Source: Sparassis latifolia
Taxonomy: Eukaryota > Basidiomycota > Agaricomycetes > Polyporales > Sparassidaceae
DNA: 64,000 nt
Assembly (NCBI GenBank): GCA_018466975.1
Contig: CM031561.1
Coordinates: 4,960,001-5,024,000 of the forward strand
Direction: 5' to 3'
Numbering within the stretch: the first letter of the stretch is position 1; each line of letters begins with the position of its first letter. Positions 47,245-57,170 of the stretch are shown one piece after another. The notes beneath the pieces were generated by a model. The model had not been told where the DNA came from. It was given only the letters and a program-made list of their open reading frames with translations, and searched no databases. The translations under genes and the position numbers were made by a program.

Positions 47245-47720
47245 TAGGCAGGGACACAGGTCTACCTTTATAGTACAAAGGCCTGACCCTGACTATACAT
47301 ACAGGTACATAGACCTGCATATAGTACAGGTCTATGAGGGTCACAGGTTTATAAAAGATAAACCTGTACTATGACCTGTACTATTACTATGTATGTACCT
47401 ATGTGTAGTTTACTACACATCCTGGACATGTCTTCAAGTAAAGTAGTACTTAAGAGCAAAGTTTAACATGCAAAGTTTAAGTTTAAGTAGCTCTCTTACA
47501 GAATATATGTGTTAGCATTTGTGCTTTAATTAATTTAGTTTAATTTGAGTCTCACTCATATATTTATAAAAACTCCGCTGGTTTATATAGTCAGACCTCA
47601 TATACCTATACTATGTGTACAGGTTTCACAGGTCCAACAAACTCATACCTGGACTATAACATTTACTATAACTATACTTGGACCTTTGCATAGTTTATTA
47701 CACTACTATGTCCCTGCCTA
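47245..47720. mobile_element. MITE with TAGGCAGGGACA ends
   Basis: TAGGCAGGGACA near 47245 and TGTCCCTGCCTA ending 47720 are inverted copies. The interior is rich in ACCTGTACTAT-type words in both orientations. Non-coding; target duplication unclear (possibly TA). Confidence 0.6.
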
Positions 47721-48400
47721 GTGAGGTAGAGGTCTGACTGGTCGGCTGAGCAGACTGTGCGTGCTTCTCAGACTGGCTGTGCATGGTAGAATATACAAAA
47801 GTAGCCAAATAGATGTGTGAGAATAAGCAGCAGAGGCACAGCAACAGAAATATAGCAGAGCAGAGACAGCAAGGATAGAGCAAGAGAGAGAGAGAGAGAG
47901 ATAGATCAGATTACAGTGATTGCAATCAAAAGGACTTGTGCGCGCGAGCCCATGGAGATCACGTGATATGCTTGCAGGGCCGGACTTCCTGAAATCTAGT
48001 GGACAGTGGCTGAAATTTGATCGGAGTCCGAAAATTGTCCAAATATAGCAATATTCCAGCCACCAGTGTACACCTTCTGCATATGGAAGGTGCTTGACGC
48101 GTCTGGTGTCTGAGGCACATGACCGAACAAACATGGCCAAATAGTTGGTTTTATGAGCTGGCGCAACTTTCTCTCTCTCTTCCTTTTCTACCACCACCAT
48201 CCCCTTCCAGCAAGCTGGCCACAAGTGGCTAAGCTTTGTTGCTGCACGTTGCCATGGGCATGCAGTGTCAAAGCTCAGTTATTTGCGCGTGCCTTTGTAA
48301 GGTAACTGTTTCTTTTCCTGTAGATAGTATTATGTAATATGCACTTTACTGACTTCATCTCATGGCTGGTCTTTGGCCAGTCATGGGGTACATGTGGGTT

Positions 48401-48580
48401 TTGGGGGATCACTGGGCATGCGGCGACGAGCTGCAGAGGGCTCCGCGTTGTGGGGGCGACCCATTCGTGTCCCTCACCTGGTACTTGAGATTTGGGGGAT
48501 CACTGGGCATGTGGCGGCGAGCTGCAGAGGGCTCCACTTTGCGGGGGCGACCCACTCGCGCCTCTCACCCAGTATATATG
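48401..48580. repeat. 91-bp tandem duplication
   Basis: TTGGGGGATCACTGGGCATG begins at 48401 and again at 48492; both copies include GAGCTGCAGAGGGCTCC. No clear gene around it. Confidence 0.8.
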
Positions 48581-49496
48581 AGAATTGGGGGATTTTGCAC
48601 TTCGGTGCCAAGGCGCTTCAGTGTACTTGCATCTAGGCGCATATGTGCTCTGCACATTACATTGTCGCCAGCCATCAGCCTTGTGCTGTGCGAGTCATGC
48701 GTGGAGCCGCCATTGGCCTGCTCCACAAGGTCAGTGTTTTTTACTTGTTTGTTTCTTTTTGCATGGTATGGTGGGAGTACAGGAAGTGTAAGGACGATGT
48801 GGTAAGTACTCCACTACACTTCATACTGATACTGACAACTGTTCTTCAGCATATAGTGGGTTTTATGGCAGTGGTGAAGATGAGGCCAAATCCTATAGTG
48901 GATTGAAAGAACCGGTAAGTTTTTTTCCTTACACTTTGAAGAATACTGACCTTTTGATGTTTCCACAGCCTCTTACACATGTACTGAAAATTGACGATGG
49001 TCACTGCAGTGCGAGCAATGCAGCGCACAAGGTGAGCATTTTCTAACATTTTGCAACAGTTTTCTGACTTTCTTTTGGTGTTTTTCAGATTGTATTTGTA
49101 CTTTTTTTGTAGTCTACCTTCTTTTTCTTTTCCCTTCTTTCTGGTGCTTGTGGCGAATGAGGGAGGGCCCGCCCTCAGTCATCACAAGTCACCTTTTGTG
49201 TTTTCAATTTTTGTAGTTAGAAAAATTTGTAACACTTGAGTTTGTAACAATGAAGCATGAATAAGGCAAAGCCATGCCAGTACACCGGGCGATGCACGGG
49301 CACTTCAGTCATGTGATCACATCATGCACCACCATGTGTACTTTTTGAACCCTTGGCCCATCTGCTACAACAGCATTCTCAGTACTTTCATCATTTCAAA
49401 AGCTCTACTATCAACTATAGCTGGCAAAGCTCAAGAGTATGTGCTTTCTTTAAGCCAGATTTCATCTGATTGAGCAAACTGAACCATAGCTCTGAA

Positions 49497-49827
49497 CTTC
49501 CAGACCCTTGTACCCCTGGAGGGTATCACTGCATATAGTATATATAATGTAAGCAGTAACTGTATGATGAATAAAGCCTAAGTACAGCCTAGATACAGCC
49601 TTAAACTATGTATTCAGAAGCTCCAAAGGGAAAAGAAGACTGTTACAAGCCTTAAACGTAATGTGTATAATGTCATTCCCTCAAGTAAGGCAGATATTGA
49701 GGGGTATACCCTCAGGGTTTGGTACCCTTACCCATACCCTTACCCCTGGTGAAGGGTATGTACCCTTAGAGGGTAAGAGTAGAGGTACAGCTCAAAGTAC
49801 CCAGGGGTATACCCCTGCTCTGCACTA
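49497..49827. repeat. Truncated copy of the 50.3-kb MITE
   Basis: Matches 50355-50682 from CAGACCCTTGTACCCCTGGA to GCACTA at the right end, but lacks the left terminus. Confidence 0.75.
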
Positions 49828-50278
49828 GCCTGACACCATGCTTCTTTAAGGTCCTGAAGGATACACTCGTTCAAATTTAAATAGCCAGTCACACACATTT
49901 ATTGACTACTTTGCATACCTACCTTTGCAACTCGCAAACTATCTGACAATCATTTGACCATTGAATGCCTGTTGTGATTGAAGTGCAAAGTCCTTGAACA
50001 TTGCACCTTGCTTTGCTGCATAGGATGCATGATCACATAGACCTGCACTCACCACCTCCATCTCCCTGGTCTGCCACTCATGCTGCTTGCGTTCAAACCA
50101 CAGGACAGTCTATAACATCTCATATTACACCTTTGGTACCTCCTCCTTGTATCTTGTGTCTTGTGCCTTTTCTCTCAGCCAGTTAACTCGATTAACTGAC
50201 ATGCTAATTACAATCTGTGAATAAGTTTAACCAGGCATGAACAGATAGTCCCTCACCCTCCTTCATCACTTAGGGCCC

Positions 50279-50682
50279 TAGTGCAGAGCAGGGGTATGCA
50301 TAACCCTCAAGGGTAAGAGGTAAGGGTATTGGAGAGTAAGGGTAGGGGTATGAACTTTCAGACCCTTGTACCCCTGGAGGGTATCACTGCATATAGTATA
50401 TATAATGTAAGCAGTAATTGTATGGTGACTAAAGCCTAAGTACAGCCTAGATACAGCCTTAAACTATGTTTACAGAAGCTTTAAAGGGAAAAGAAGAATA
50501 TTACAAGCCTTAAACTTAATGTCTATGATGTTATTTCCTCAAGTAAGGCAGATATTGAGGGGTATACCCTCAGGGTTTAGTACCCTTACCCATACTCTTA
50601 CCCCTGGTGAAGGGTATGTACCCTTGGAGGGTAAGGGTAGGGTACAGCTCAAAGTTCCCAGGGTATACCCTGCTTTGCACTA
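50279..50682. mobile_element. MITE with TAGTGCAGAGCAGGGGTAT ends
   Basis: 404 bp. Starts TAGTGCAGAGCAGG and ends CCTGCTTTGCACTA, inverted with one mismatch. Dense in AGGGTA/TACCCT words. A 5'-truncated relative lies at 49497-49827. No coding capacity; a TA duplication is possible because the TIR itself begins with TA. Confidence 0.75.
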
Positions 50683-50719
50683 GTGTCAGCAAGACCATTA
50701 AGTTTGGATGCCTTAGCCT

Positions 50720-51451
50720 GAAGCCCCATTTGTGTAGAAAGCTATACGGCCAAGGCCAAAGTGTGAAAAACTCTTTATAGAATGAAAATTTCTAGATCCT
50801 CGGCCAAGGCCACCATTTTCACAAAAACTATATAGAGCATTCTTGGCTAATGCCAAAGTTTAGAAGACTCTATATAGAATATAAATTTCAGAACACTCAG
50901 CCAAGACCACCATTTCCATAAAAACTATATAGGATATTTTCAGCCACGACCAAATTTCAGACAATTCTATATAGAATTTCAATTTCTTGACCCTTGGCCG
51001 CAGGCATTATTTTCACAAAAATCTATATAGAGTACCCTTGGCCACAGCCAAATGTCAGGAAATGCTATATAGGATCAAAATTTCATGTGCCTTGGCCGAG
51101 TGGAACATTTACACAAAGATTCTATATAGGTCCACTTGGCCAAGCCCAACTGTCTGCAAACTCTATATAGGATTGGAATTTTATGACTCTTGGCCAATGG
51201 CACTATTTCAGCTACAATCTATATAGAGAAATGGCGGCCGACCCCAAAATGCCCGACAACCTATATAGAATTTAAACTGCACCTCCCTTGGCTAACTCCC
51301 AAATATGCGACTCAGCCTATATAGCCTACTTATCTTGGCCAACCCTATATCTCCATCTTATATTATATTCTTGGCCAACACTCAGTTTTATGGAAATTTA
51401 CACAAAATATTCCACCTTGGTTATATGGACTTTTAGGTATATATTGGCTGA
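50720..51451. repeat. Right palindrome array (inverted copy of 43172-43985)
   Basis: Contains the same alternating CTATATAG and TTGGCCAAG boxes in inverted order, ending GGTATATATTGGCTGA at 51451. Confidence 0.85.
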
Positions 51452-52039
51452 TAGGTGTGTCAGGAAAACCTTGATTTTACTTTAATCCGCTTTAGTGACT
51501 TATCCAAGTCAACAATCCCAGTAAGGGAATTAAGTGTTAGATTTTAATTAAAGTCCTTTCTTGGCTCTACTTAGTTGTCGTTAGTAAGTCAACAAAGTGG
51601 TTATGCGGTTGAGCTACTGGAGCAAGGCTATCAAGCACTTGTAATTAAGGGGTTAAACCCAATAACTCAACTAAGGTGTATACTCCGAAAGTCACATAAG
51701 TAAGAATGAAGTGATCAAGTCTTATGTCGCATTAAACATGTAAGTAAGGCACTAAATCTGGCAATTCACCTAAGGTGGATACGAGGAAAGTAGAGCAAGT
51801 AATGATAAAGCAACCAAGTCATACAAGAGCGCTATCGTCAATAACAGCTGCACAAGTATTGACAACTCAAATGTGATGCAAAGATGTAGGTCGACGTCGG
51901 AGGTCTGCCAGAACGTGCCATGCACTACTCTCGGCCTCCCTCATAGCCGGTGCTGGTGCCTAGGTGTTGATGGACGAGTGAAAGGATGTGCGAGGGCTCC
52001 TCCTGCTTGACCGAGATGTGATCAGTGGCATCGGCCAGT

Positions 52040-52260
52040 GCGAGGAAGGTGCAGGAAGCTGGGTGCACTTCCATGGATGGGCGTCCGTGCTTACCGCTAC
52101 ATTTGCGATGCTCACTGCGTCCACTCTTGCGATGCCCATCAGCCATGCTGAGGACAACATCGTCAGCCCACAGATCACGTACCCCACCACGGGCACAGTG
52201 TGGATTCCGTTCACTAACCAAACTGTCACCTGGGACACGTTGCGCCCTTGTTGGCAGTGG
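52040..52260 (+). pseudogene. Kre9/Knh1-like cell-wall protein, N-terminal fragment
   Basis: Reads a signal-peptide-like LTATFAMLTASTLAMPISHA followed by SPQITYPTTGTVWIPFTNQT and VTWDT, the hallmark of the Kre9/Knh1 N-terminal domain found in basidiomycete GPI-anchored Ser/Thr-rich proteins. The frame continues only a few residues more (LRPCWQWSC). No start context or downstream exon was found. A gene fragment, in opposite orientation to the adjacent clathrin pieces. Confidence 0.55.
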
Positions 52261-52419
52261 TCATGCTAGCATGGAGCAATGTGACCTCATGCATTGTGCA
52301 CTAGATGGTCAGCAGATTTGTTAGGAGAGTCGGTTGTTCTTGCAGATAGAACATAAGTGACTTGTGATAGCTACCACGATGGTCAATGCGTGCTACAGAT
52401 TGAGCAAAGCTAACACTTA

Positions 52420-54230
52420 CATCTCGATGTTGGCAACCCGAATGATCACATCCTCGAACTGGTTGTGCTCCCAAGCATCCGCCGAGCGTTCAATCATTGC
52501 TAATGCCACATTGTCCTAGTAAAGACTGTTAGCTGAGGTTCGATACAGATATCAGAATGCTACCCACAAACTCATCATACTTAACCTAGAGGAAAACCAG
52601 CTCTGGCCAGAGATGGGCCTGTTCAGCGGCTTTAATGACCTACATGAAATCACTATTAGGGGCAGAGAATGGTGAAGGAAACATAACACACCTTGGGGAT
52701 ATTAATGCGAGAAACAAAGAGCTTGAGATGCTCCATGACTGAAGATATGTTATTATAGATGTTTCCAGCCATGTCAAGAAATTTCTACTCAAGTTTCTCG
52801 GGTCTGTACTTGCCGTACAAGGCTGAGAGCTCAGTGAAGATACCCATCTGCAGATGACCACGATCAGAAGACTATCTGTCAATGAAAATTGATGCCTTAT
52901 GTGTGCTCTCTCCAGACTGAGACCAGCTTCCAGAAGGGCAAGAAGTTAATCGAAATGCCCTCAACGCTCGTACAACTGAATGAGACCAGCGAGTTCCTCG
53001 AAGGTGATCAATGCATCAGTAAATAATATACAGGTGACTGGCTAGGAACATATGGCGTGCACAATGATATTAAGACCACAATTTTGGGCCTGCAGACTGT
53101 GTCAGTGCAACACGAGAAGATCTGTGATAACATGCACCAAATGGAATTCGGCCTTCTCGATACATGCAGCATGCACTTGCTTCCATACTCTTTAATTGTC
53201 ATTAGGAACATATGCCTCTCCGACAGACTGAGAGGTACTGACTGAGTGTTTCTGGCCTTTCACGCACTTTCCACAGCAGCCTGGTTCTCACCGAGATAGA
53301 TGACCATCGTTACAAGCCGGGCCCAATTGGAGATACTTGTGAAGAGCAACTTCACCACCTGGTAAAGTTCGTCCTCGAAACACTTCTCTCTGACCTCAAG
53401 AATGTCGGCAACATTTGTCATAGTCAAGAAGTCCTTCATATCGTGCAGACGATCGGTCTTCGCATAGGCGTACGCCAACTCCATGTCAATCTTAGGCTCA
53501 CGCAGAGTCTTGCGCGCCATTTGGAGGTACTTGGCGAGGTCGTCTTACCCGCATGACTAGCAATCTCGATGACTTCGGCGTAGTTCGAGGAATCCTCAGC
53601 CTTGATGTACGAATCTGCAAATATTTATCTGGGATTAGCACCTGAAATGTTCAGACCCGGATTGACTCACCAATGGCATCCTTGATTCGCAGACCGTCGA
53701 GCTGTGCCTTCACCAGCCTGCTCCACACCTTGGGCCTGTTAACCTTAATGGCATACTCGCGCCGCGGTCCAGGAACACAATATGCTCGATGAGCACATTG
53801 ATGGCCATGGCATGTTGCTCATACTTCTTGTATATGAGGAATGCCTTCTCGTACAGACCATGGTCGGTCACAATCTTGGCAATCTCAGCGATATCGTAGT
53901 TCTTGAGCTTGTCAATGTATCCAACAACTTTGCCTTTGTCTGCGCGAATGGCTGTCAACACCATCAAGTTCTGGAGGTTGCGATTGTCGCTGAATGGTGA
54001 AGGCTCGAGGATGAGCTTCTCGAGCAGCTCGATCAACTCAATGGGAAGGTCTGCCATCAAGAACGCTTTCCCAGTTACGGACACATCATCGGGGTCCGTG
54101 GACTCAGGAAGGGCAGTCGCAATGATCTAGTTGTAGTGAAGTCAGTAGGGAGATCAGACGAAAACAACGTGGAAATCTCACCTGATCCATCAGCTGATGA
54201 CGATGCATGTTGTCCTGTCCAAGAGCACGA
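52420..54230 (-). pseudogene. Clathrin heavy chain pseudogene, C-terminal half
   Basis: The minus strand holds collinear pieces of the heavy-chain repeats: LGQDNMHRHQLMDQ, IIATALPESTDPDDVSVT, ADLPIELIELLEKLILEPSP, NLQNLMVLTAIRADKGKVVG, MARKTLREPKIDMELAYAYA, ISNWARLVTMVIYLGENQAA, AAEQAHLWPELVFL, then MIERSADAWEHNQF near 52440. Introns are kept (e.g. before IIATALP, acceptor AACTAG at about 54127), so this is not a retrocopy. Frameshifts (after VEHIVFLDRG near 53765) and stops (AG in HLWPELVFL then TAG near 52590) disable it. The real gene makes the triskelion coat protein; this copy cannot. Confidence 0.85.
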
Positions 54231-54259
54231 ACGCGGGTGCGGGGGGAGCCCGTGTGGGC

Positions 54260-54769
54260 GTGCATATATGCAAAAGTGGGGAAACGCACCTGGGCGATGA
54301 CGACGTGGTCGGCCCATCCGTCATCAACGCCAGTGGAGTCGAAGGTTCCCTCGGCGATGGAGACGCGGGGGTCATGTACGAAATTTGCGAAGACGTCGCG
54401 CATGCCTTCGGACAGCTTAATGGCGTGGAGCTGGTTCACGGAGTGGGACCAGTCTGGGTGGGCGAGGAGTGCACGGGTGAAGATGCCGGTGCCCGCACCG
54501 ATCCTAGTAAAGCTGAGCGGTCAGAGAAGCAAGGATGGAGCAAGTAAACTCACTCAACAGTGTTGAGTGGGGCAGAGGCTGCGAGGGCATTGTGGATGTG
54601 GGAGAGGGTGGCAGGCTGGTACGAGGGCCGAGCACTGGGGCTGTGGAATGAGAACAGGGAAGCAAGCGCTCGGAGTGACTGACCGATCATAGAGCTCGTT
54701 CGTTCCCGTACCGAAGCTGACCTTGGCGATGTTGTGTACTGGGTGCTCTGCAGTGGCAAGCATGGGCAC
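54260..54769 (-). pseudogene. SAM-dependent methyltransferase fragment inside the clathrin pseudogene
   Basis: From ATG 54769 the minus strand reads MPMLATAEHPVHNIAKVSFG and TGTNELYDR, then after a short intron PATLSHIHNALAASAPL, then after a second intron IGAGTGIFTRALLAHPDW, the class I methyltransferase SAM-binding motif (E-IGAGTGIFT). It continues EGMRDVFANFVHDPRVSIAE, GTFDSTGVDDGWADHVVIAQ and stops matching there. This is the N-terminal half of a cytosolic-type methyltransferase with both introns kept. It lies between clathrin pieces that would otherwise be adjacent. Confidence 0.7.
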
Positions 54770-54799
54770 GAGGAGATGGGGGACTGACAGATCGTGTTA

Positions 54800-56745
54800 C
54801 AGCCCATGTTAGATGTCGTGCAATCTGTCGTGGATGATGACGGGAAGAATATTTGGCTGCTGCGGGGCCGACAGCCCGCATCTCATGAGAATGTCTTTTC
54901 TCTCTCTCCTCCATTTCTTTTCCCCACCATGGATGCCCCCATCTCCTTCTCCATTGCCTCTGGTCACCACATCTCCACCTTCTCCCTCACCATCACCTTC
55001 CTCCTCGTCTCCTGCACAGGCAACAGTGAGTTCATTCACCCGCCCTTGCACTCCCCAACTCACCCTTCTCCAGAGAAATGGCTGCAGATCGAGACTGACT
55101 TGCACCTATAGGCCCAGACCATGACGCTTGATGAGATAGCAAGCTTGTTGCTTGAACATTGAGTTGTCATTCGTGATGAAGCTCATCGTCGCACAGGCCC
55201 TTCATGTATGCAATGTAGGCGAGGTACGGATCTCTGGCCTCACAGAATTTGCCGATGACCAGCGGCTCGTACAACTGAACAGTCACATTTTAACAAGGGG
55301 CAGCGGTAAGGAATGAACGAACTTACATTGTTCTTCTTCAAGAACGTCTCAGGATTGTTGTTCGATTCAATATAGATCTTTGCGAGTGCATTGTACACAG
55401 CAGGGTCTTGGCTTCCTGCCTGCATGTGTGCCTCCAACCACGGAAGGATTAACTTCAGCCTGTTCATTGTCTCTACCTCGTTCACGAGTTCATCGATGGG
55501 GAAGTTGCCAGGGACAGAAGCAAGCAACGACTTGATGGTTGTCTCATCACAGTCGACATCCAAGAGACCCCCAATGACCTGCGGCGTCCTGACCGAGTTG
55601 ACATGTTGAACATAAACCTCAATGAAGCTGGTGAGACCATTCTGATACAGGTACAGCACAAGGTCATGGACGAAGTCAAACTTGTCGCAGATGATGATGA
55701 GGGGTAGCTGGTCCGAAAGCTTGGCCTCCTTCAGGAAGTTCTTGACTTTCTCTGGGTTGTAGTAGTTGCCCTCATGACAGATGCGTTCAACCTCACGAAT
55801 TTGGCCTGTACGAGTGGCTGCCTGATATGTATTTGAAGTGAACCTCGGAATCCTGGCTGAGATTGACGATGGAACCAAGGTAGTAGTATAGGTCTGGTCG
55901 TAGAGTGTCAGCGTCCAATAAAATGATATGTATAGAGCGAGATTACCTTCGAATGACTTAAACTTCTCAAACAACTCGATGAGCTTGACAGGGCCAAGGA
56001 TATCTGAGTACTTCGTAGTAATCTGGACAACAACCTGCAGGTTCTGCCGAATGTTGATATGAAGTATCTCTCCCATGCAAGCCAATGACTGCTCAGTAGT
56101 AAGGCGACTGAAGTAGCTGACGAGCCACTAATGGACGAGTGAGTAACAAGTGCAATGAAAAGTGAGACACGGCAAATACTCACATCGATCTGGAACACGT
56201 TCGCATGCACGATAACGCTTGATGTTCCCCAAGTCCTCATAGTGCTCGAGAGCCTGCAGACTAAAATATGAGCAAGAGCAATCAATCGCCATGAAAGTCT
56301 ACGAACTCGCTGCATTAAACCAGCCTTCTCGCAAAGGTTGGCAATTTGTGGACAGTCGTAGTGCGTGAACATCTCATTACCGAGAATGGCATCCACGACT
56401 TGAGGGGCATGAATCAGGCTCATCTCCAGAGATGAGTCTGGAGATGAGCCTGCTCAGGCTTGTTCTCCTTCAGCGCGTCGAGTAAGAATGACGCTGCGGG
56501 CTGGATCATGTTTTGCGACATGAAGATGTCCACCACCTGAAGAGGGAGTGAGCTCAGTAATAGAACACTCGAAGTAGACAGAAAACTCACCCGCTCGACA
56601 TCCACGAGCGGACCTGAGTCATCGTTGACGAACTGCGCAGAGAACTCAGCACCCTTCTCGGGGTTGGTTTGCATGACGTGTTAGAGCAGGCCGACAAAGT
56701 TTGGGGTGTATCCAACCTTCTTCGCATAAAGGACGATCTTGTCCA
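54800..56745 (-). pseudogene. Clathrin heavy chain pseudogene, central part
   Basis: Starts DKIVLYAKKVGYTPNFVGLL followed directly by TAA, then HVMQTNPEKGAEFSAQFVND, VDIFMSQNMIQPAASFLLDA, a frameshift after [52 protein letters not shown], a long open part ([40 protein letters not shown]), and [20 protein letters not shown] after an intron at about 55325-55275. It ends in a second frameshift at CDDELHH near 55185. The last match is FKQQACYLIKRHGLGL then TAG near 55110. 54800-55100 beyond this is unidentified. Confidence 0.85.
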
Positions 56746-56759
56746 TCTGTCCACATGCC

Positions 56760-57009
56760 ATGCTTCGCTTTCAGCCCTGCGTAACTTGCATTCCGTCATA
56801 TCTGCAAGCATGCAAGTGCGATGTGCGAGGCCCTTGATGCAGTCTGTGCACCGGCTCTTGTAGTCGAGCCAGTCATCCATGCTGCGCAGGAGGGTCTTGA
56901 GGTGGTGCACCTGCCACTTCTCTTCGGCAAGCATGAGTGCAGCATGCTGGATGTGTTCGAGTCTTCTCACGCTTGCTGCAATCTCATTCACGGTCATGCA
57001 CAGCATCAA
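56760..57009 (-). other. Unidentified gene fragment next to the clathrin pseudogene
   Basis: Open frame with MTVNEIAASVRRLEHIQHAA, LMLAEEKWQVHHLKTLLRSM and DDWLDYKSRCTDCIKGLAHR. Protein-like and helical but not clathrin, and I do not recognise it. It abuts the clathrin match, so it may be another fragment in the mosaic. Confidence 0.35.
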
Positions 57010-57170
57010 GTGAGTTAGCTAATTTGCGACTGATTTGTCACCTACAATCAGCCATGGCTGGCAAGTGAGATATTTGACAGCGAGAAGTGAAGGGTGCACA
57101 TACCTATGCCATGAGAATAAGAGACTGCAGACCAAGAAAAGGGATTGGGATAAATCGAGACAACCGACAG

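Larger units (their letters stand above)
43172..51451. mobile_element. 8.3-kb AT-rich element bounded by long palindrome-array inverted repeats
   Basis: The arms 43172-43985 and 50720-51451 are inverted copies; an 80-codon frame at 43636-43397 (-) is nearly identical to 50987-51226 (+). Outer ends share TCAGCCAATATATACC. Inside are smaller elements and ORFs with no transposase I recognise. Left of the arm, CATCAGGAAGAGCCC (43156) directly follows sequence matching 23770-23800, placing an insertion boundary there. No target duplication was found, so the exact element boundaries are uncertain. Confidence 0.6.

Noticed and set aside
49497..50682. Direct repeats as LTRs of a small retrotransposon
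   Set aside because: The second copy has its own inverted ends (TAGTGCAGAG..CTTTGCACTA) and the first is merely truncated; no TG..CA LTR structure, primer site or polypurine tract was seen.
53057..55124. Small plus-strand ORFs opposite the clathrin and methyltransferase pieces
   Set aside because: They are antisense shadows of the minus-strand homologies.
52420..56745. An intact clathrin heavy chain gene
   Set aside because: Stops, frameshifts and the inserted methyltransferase fragment make it a pseudogene.
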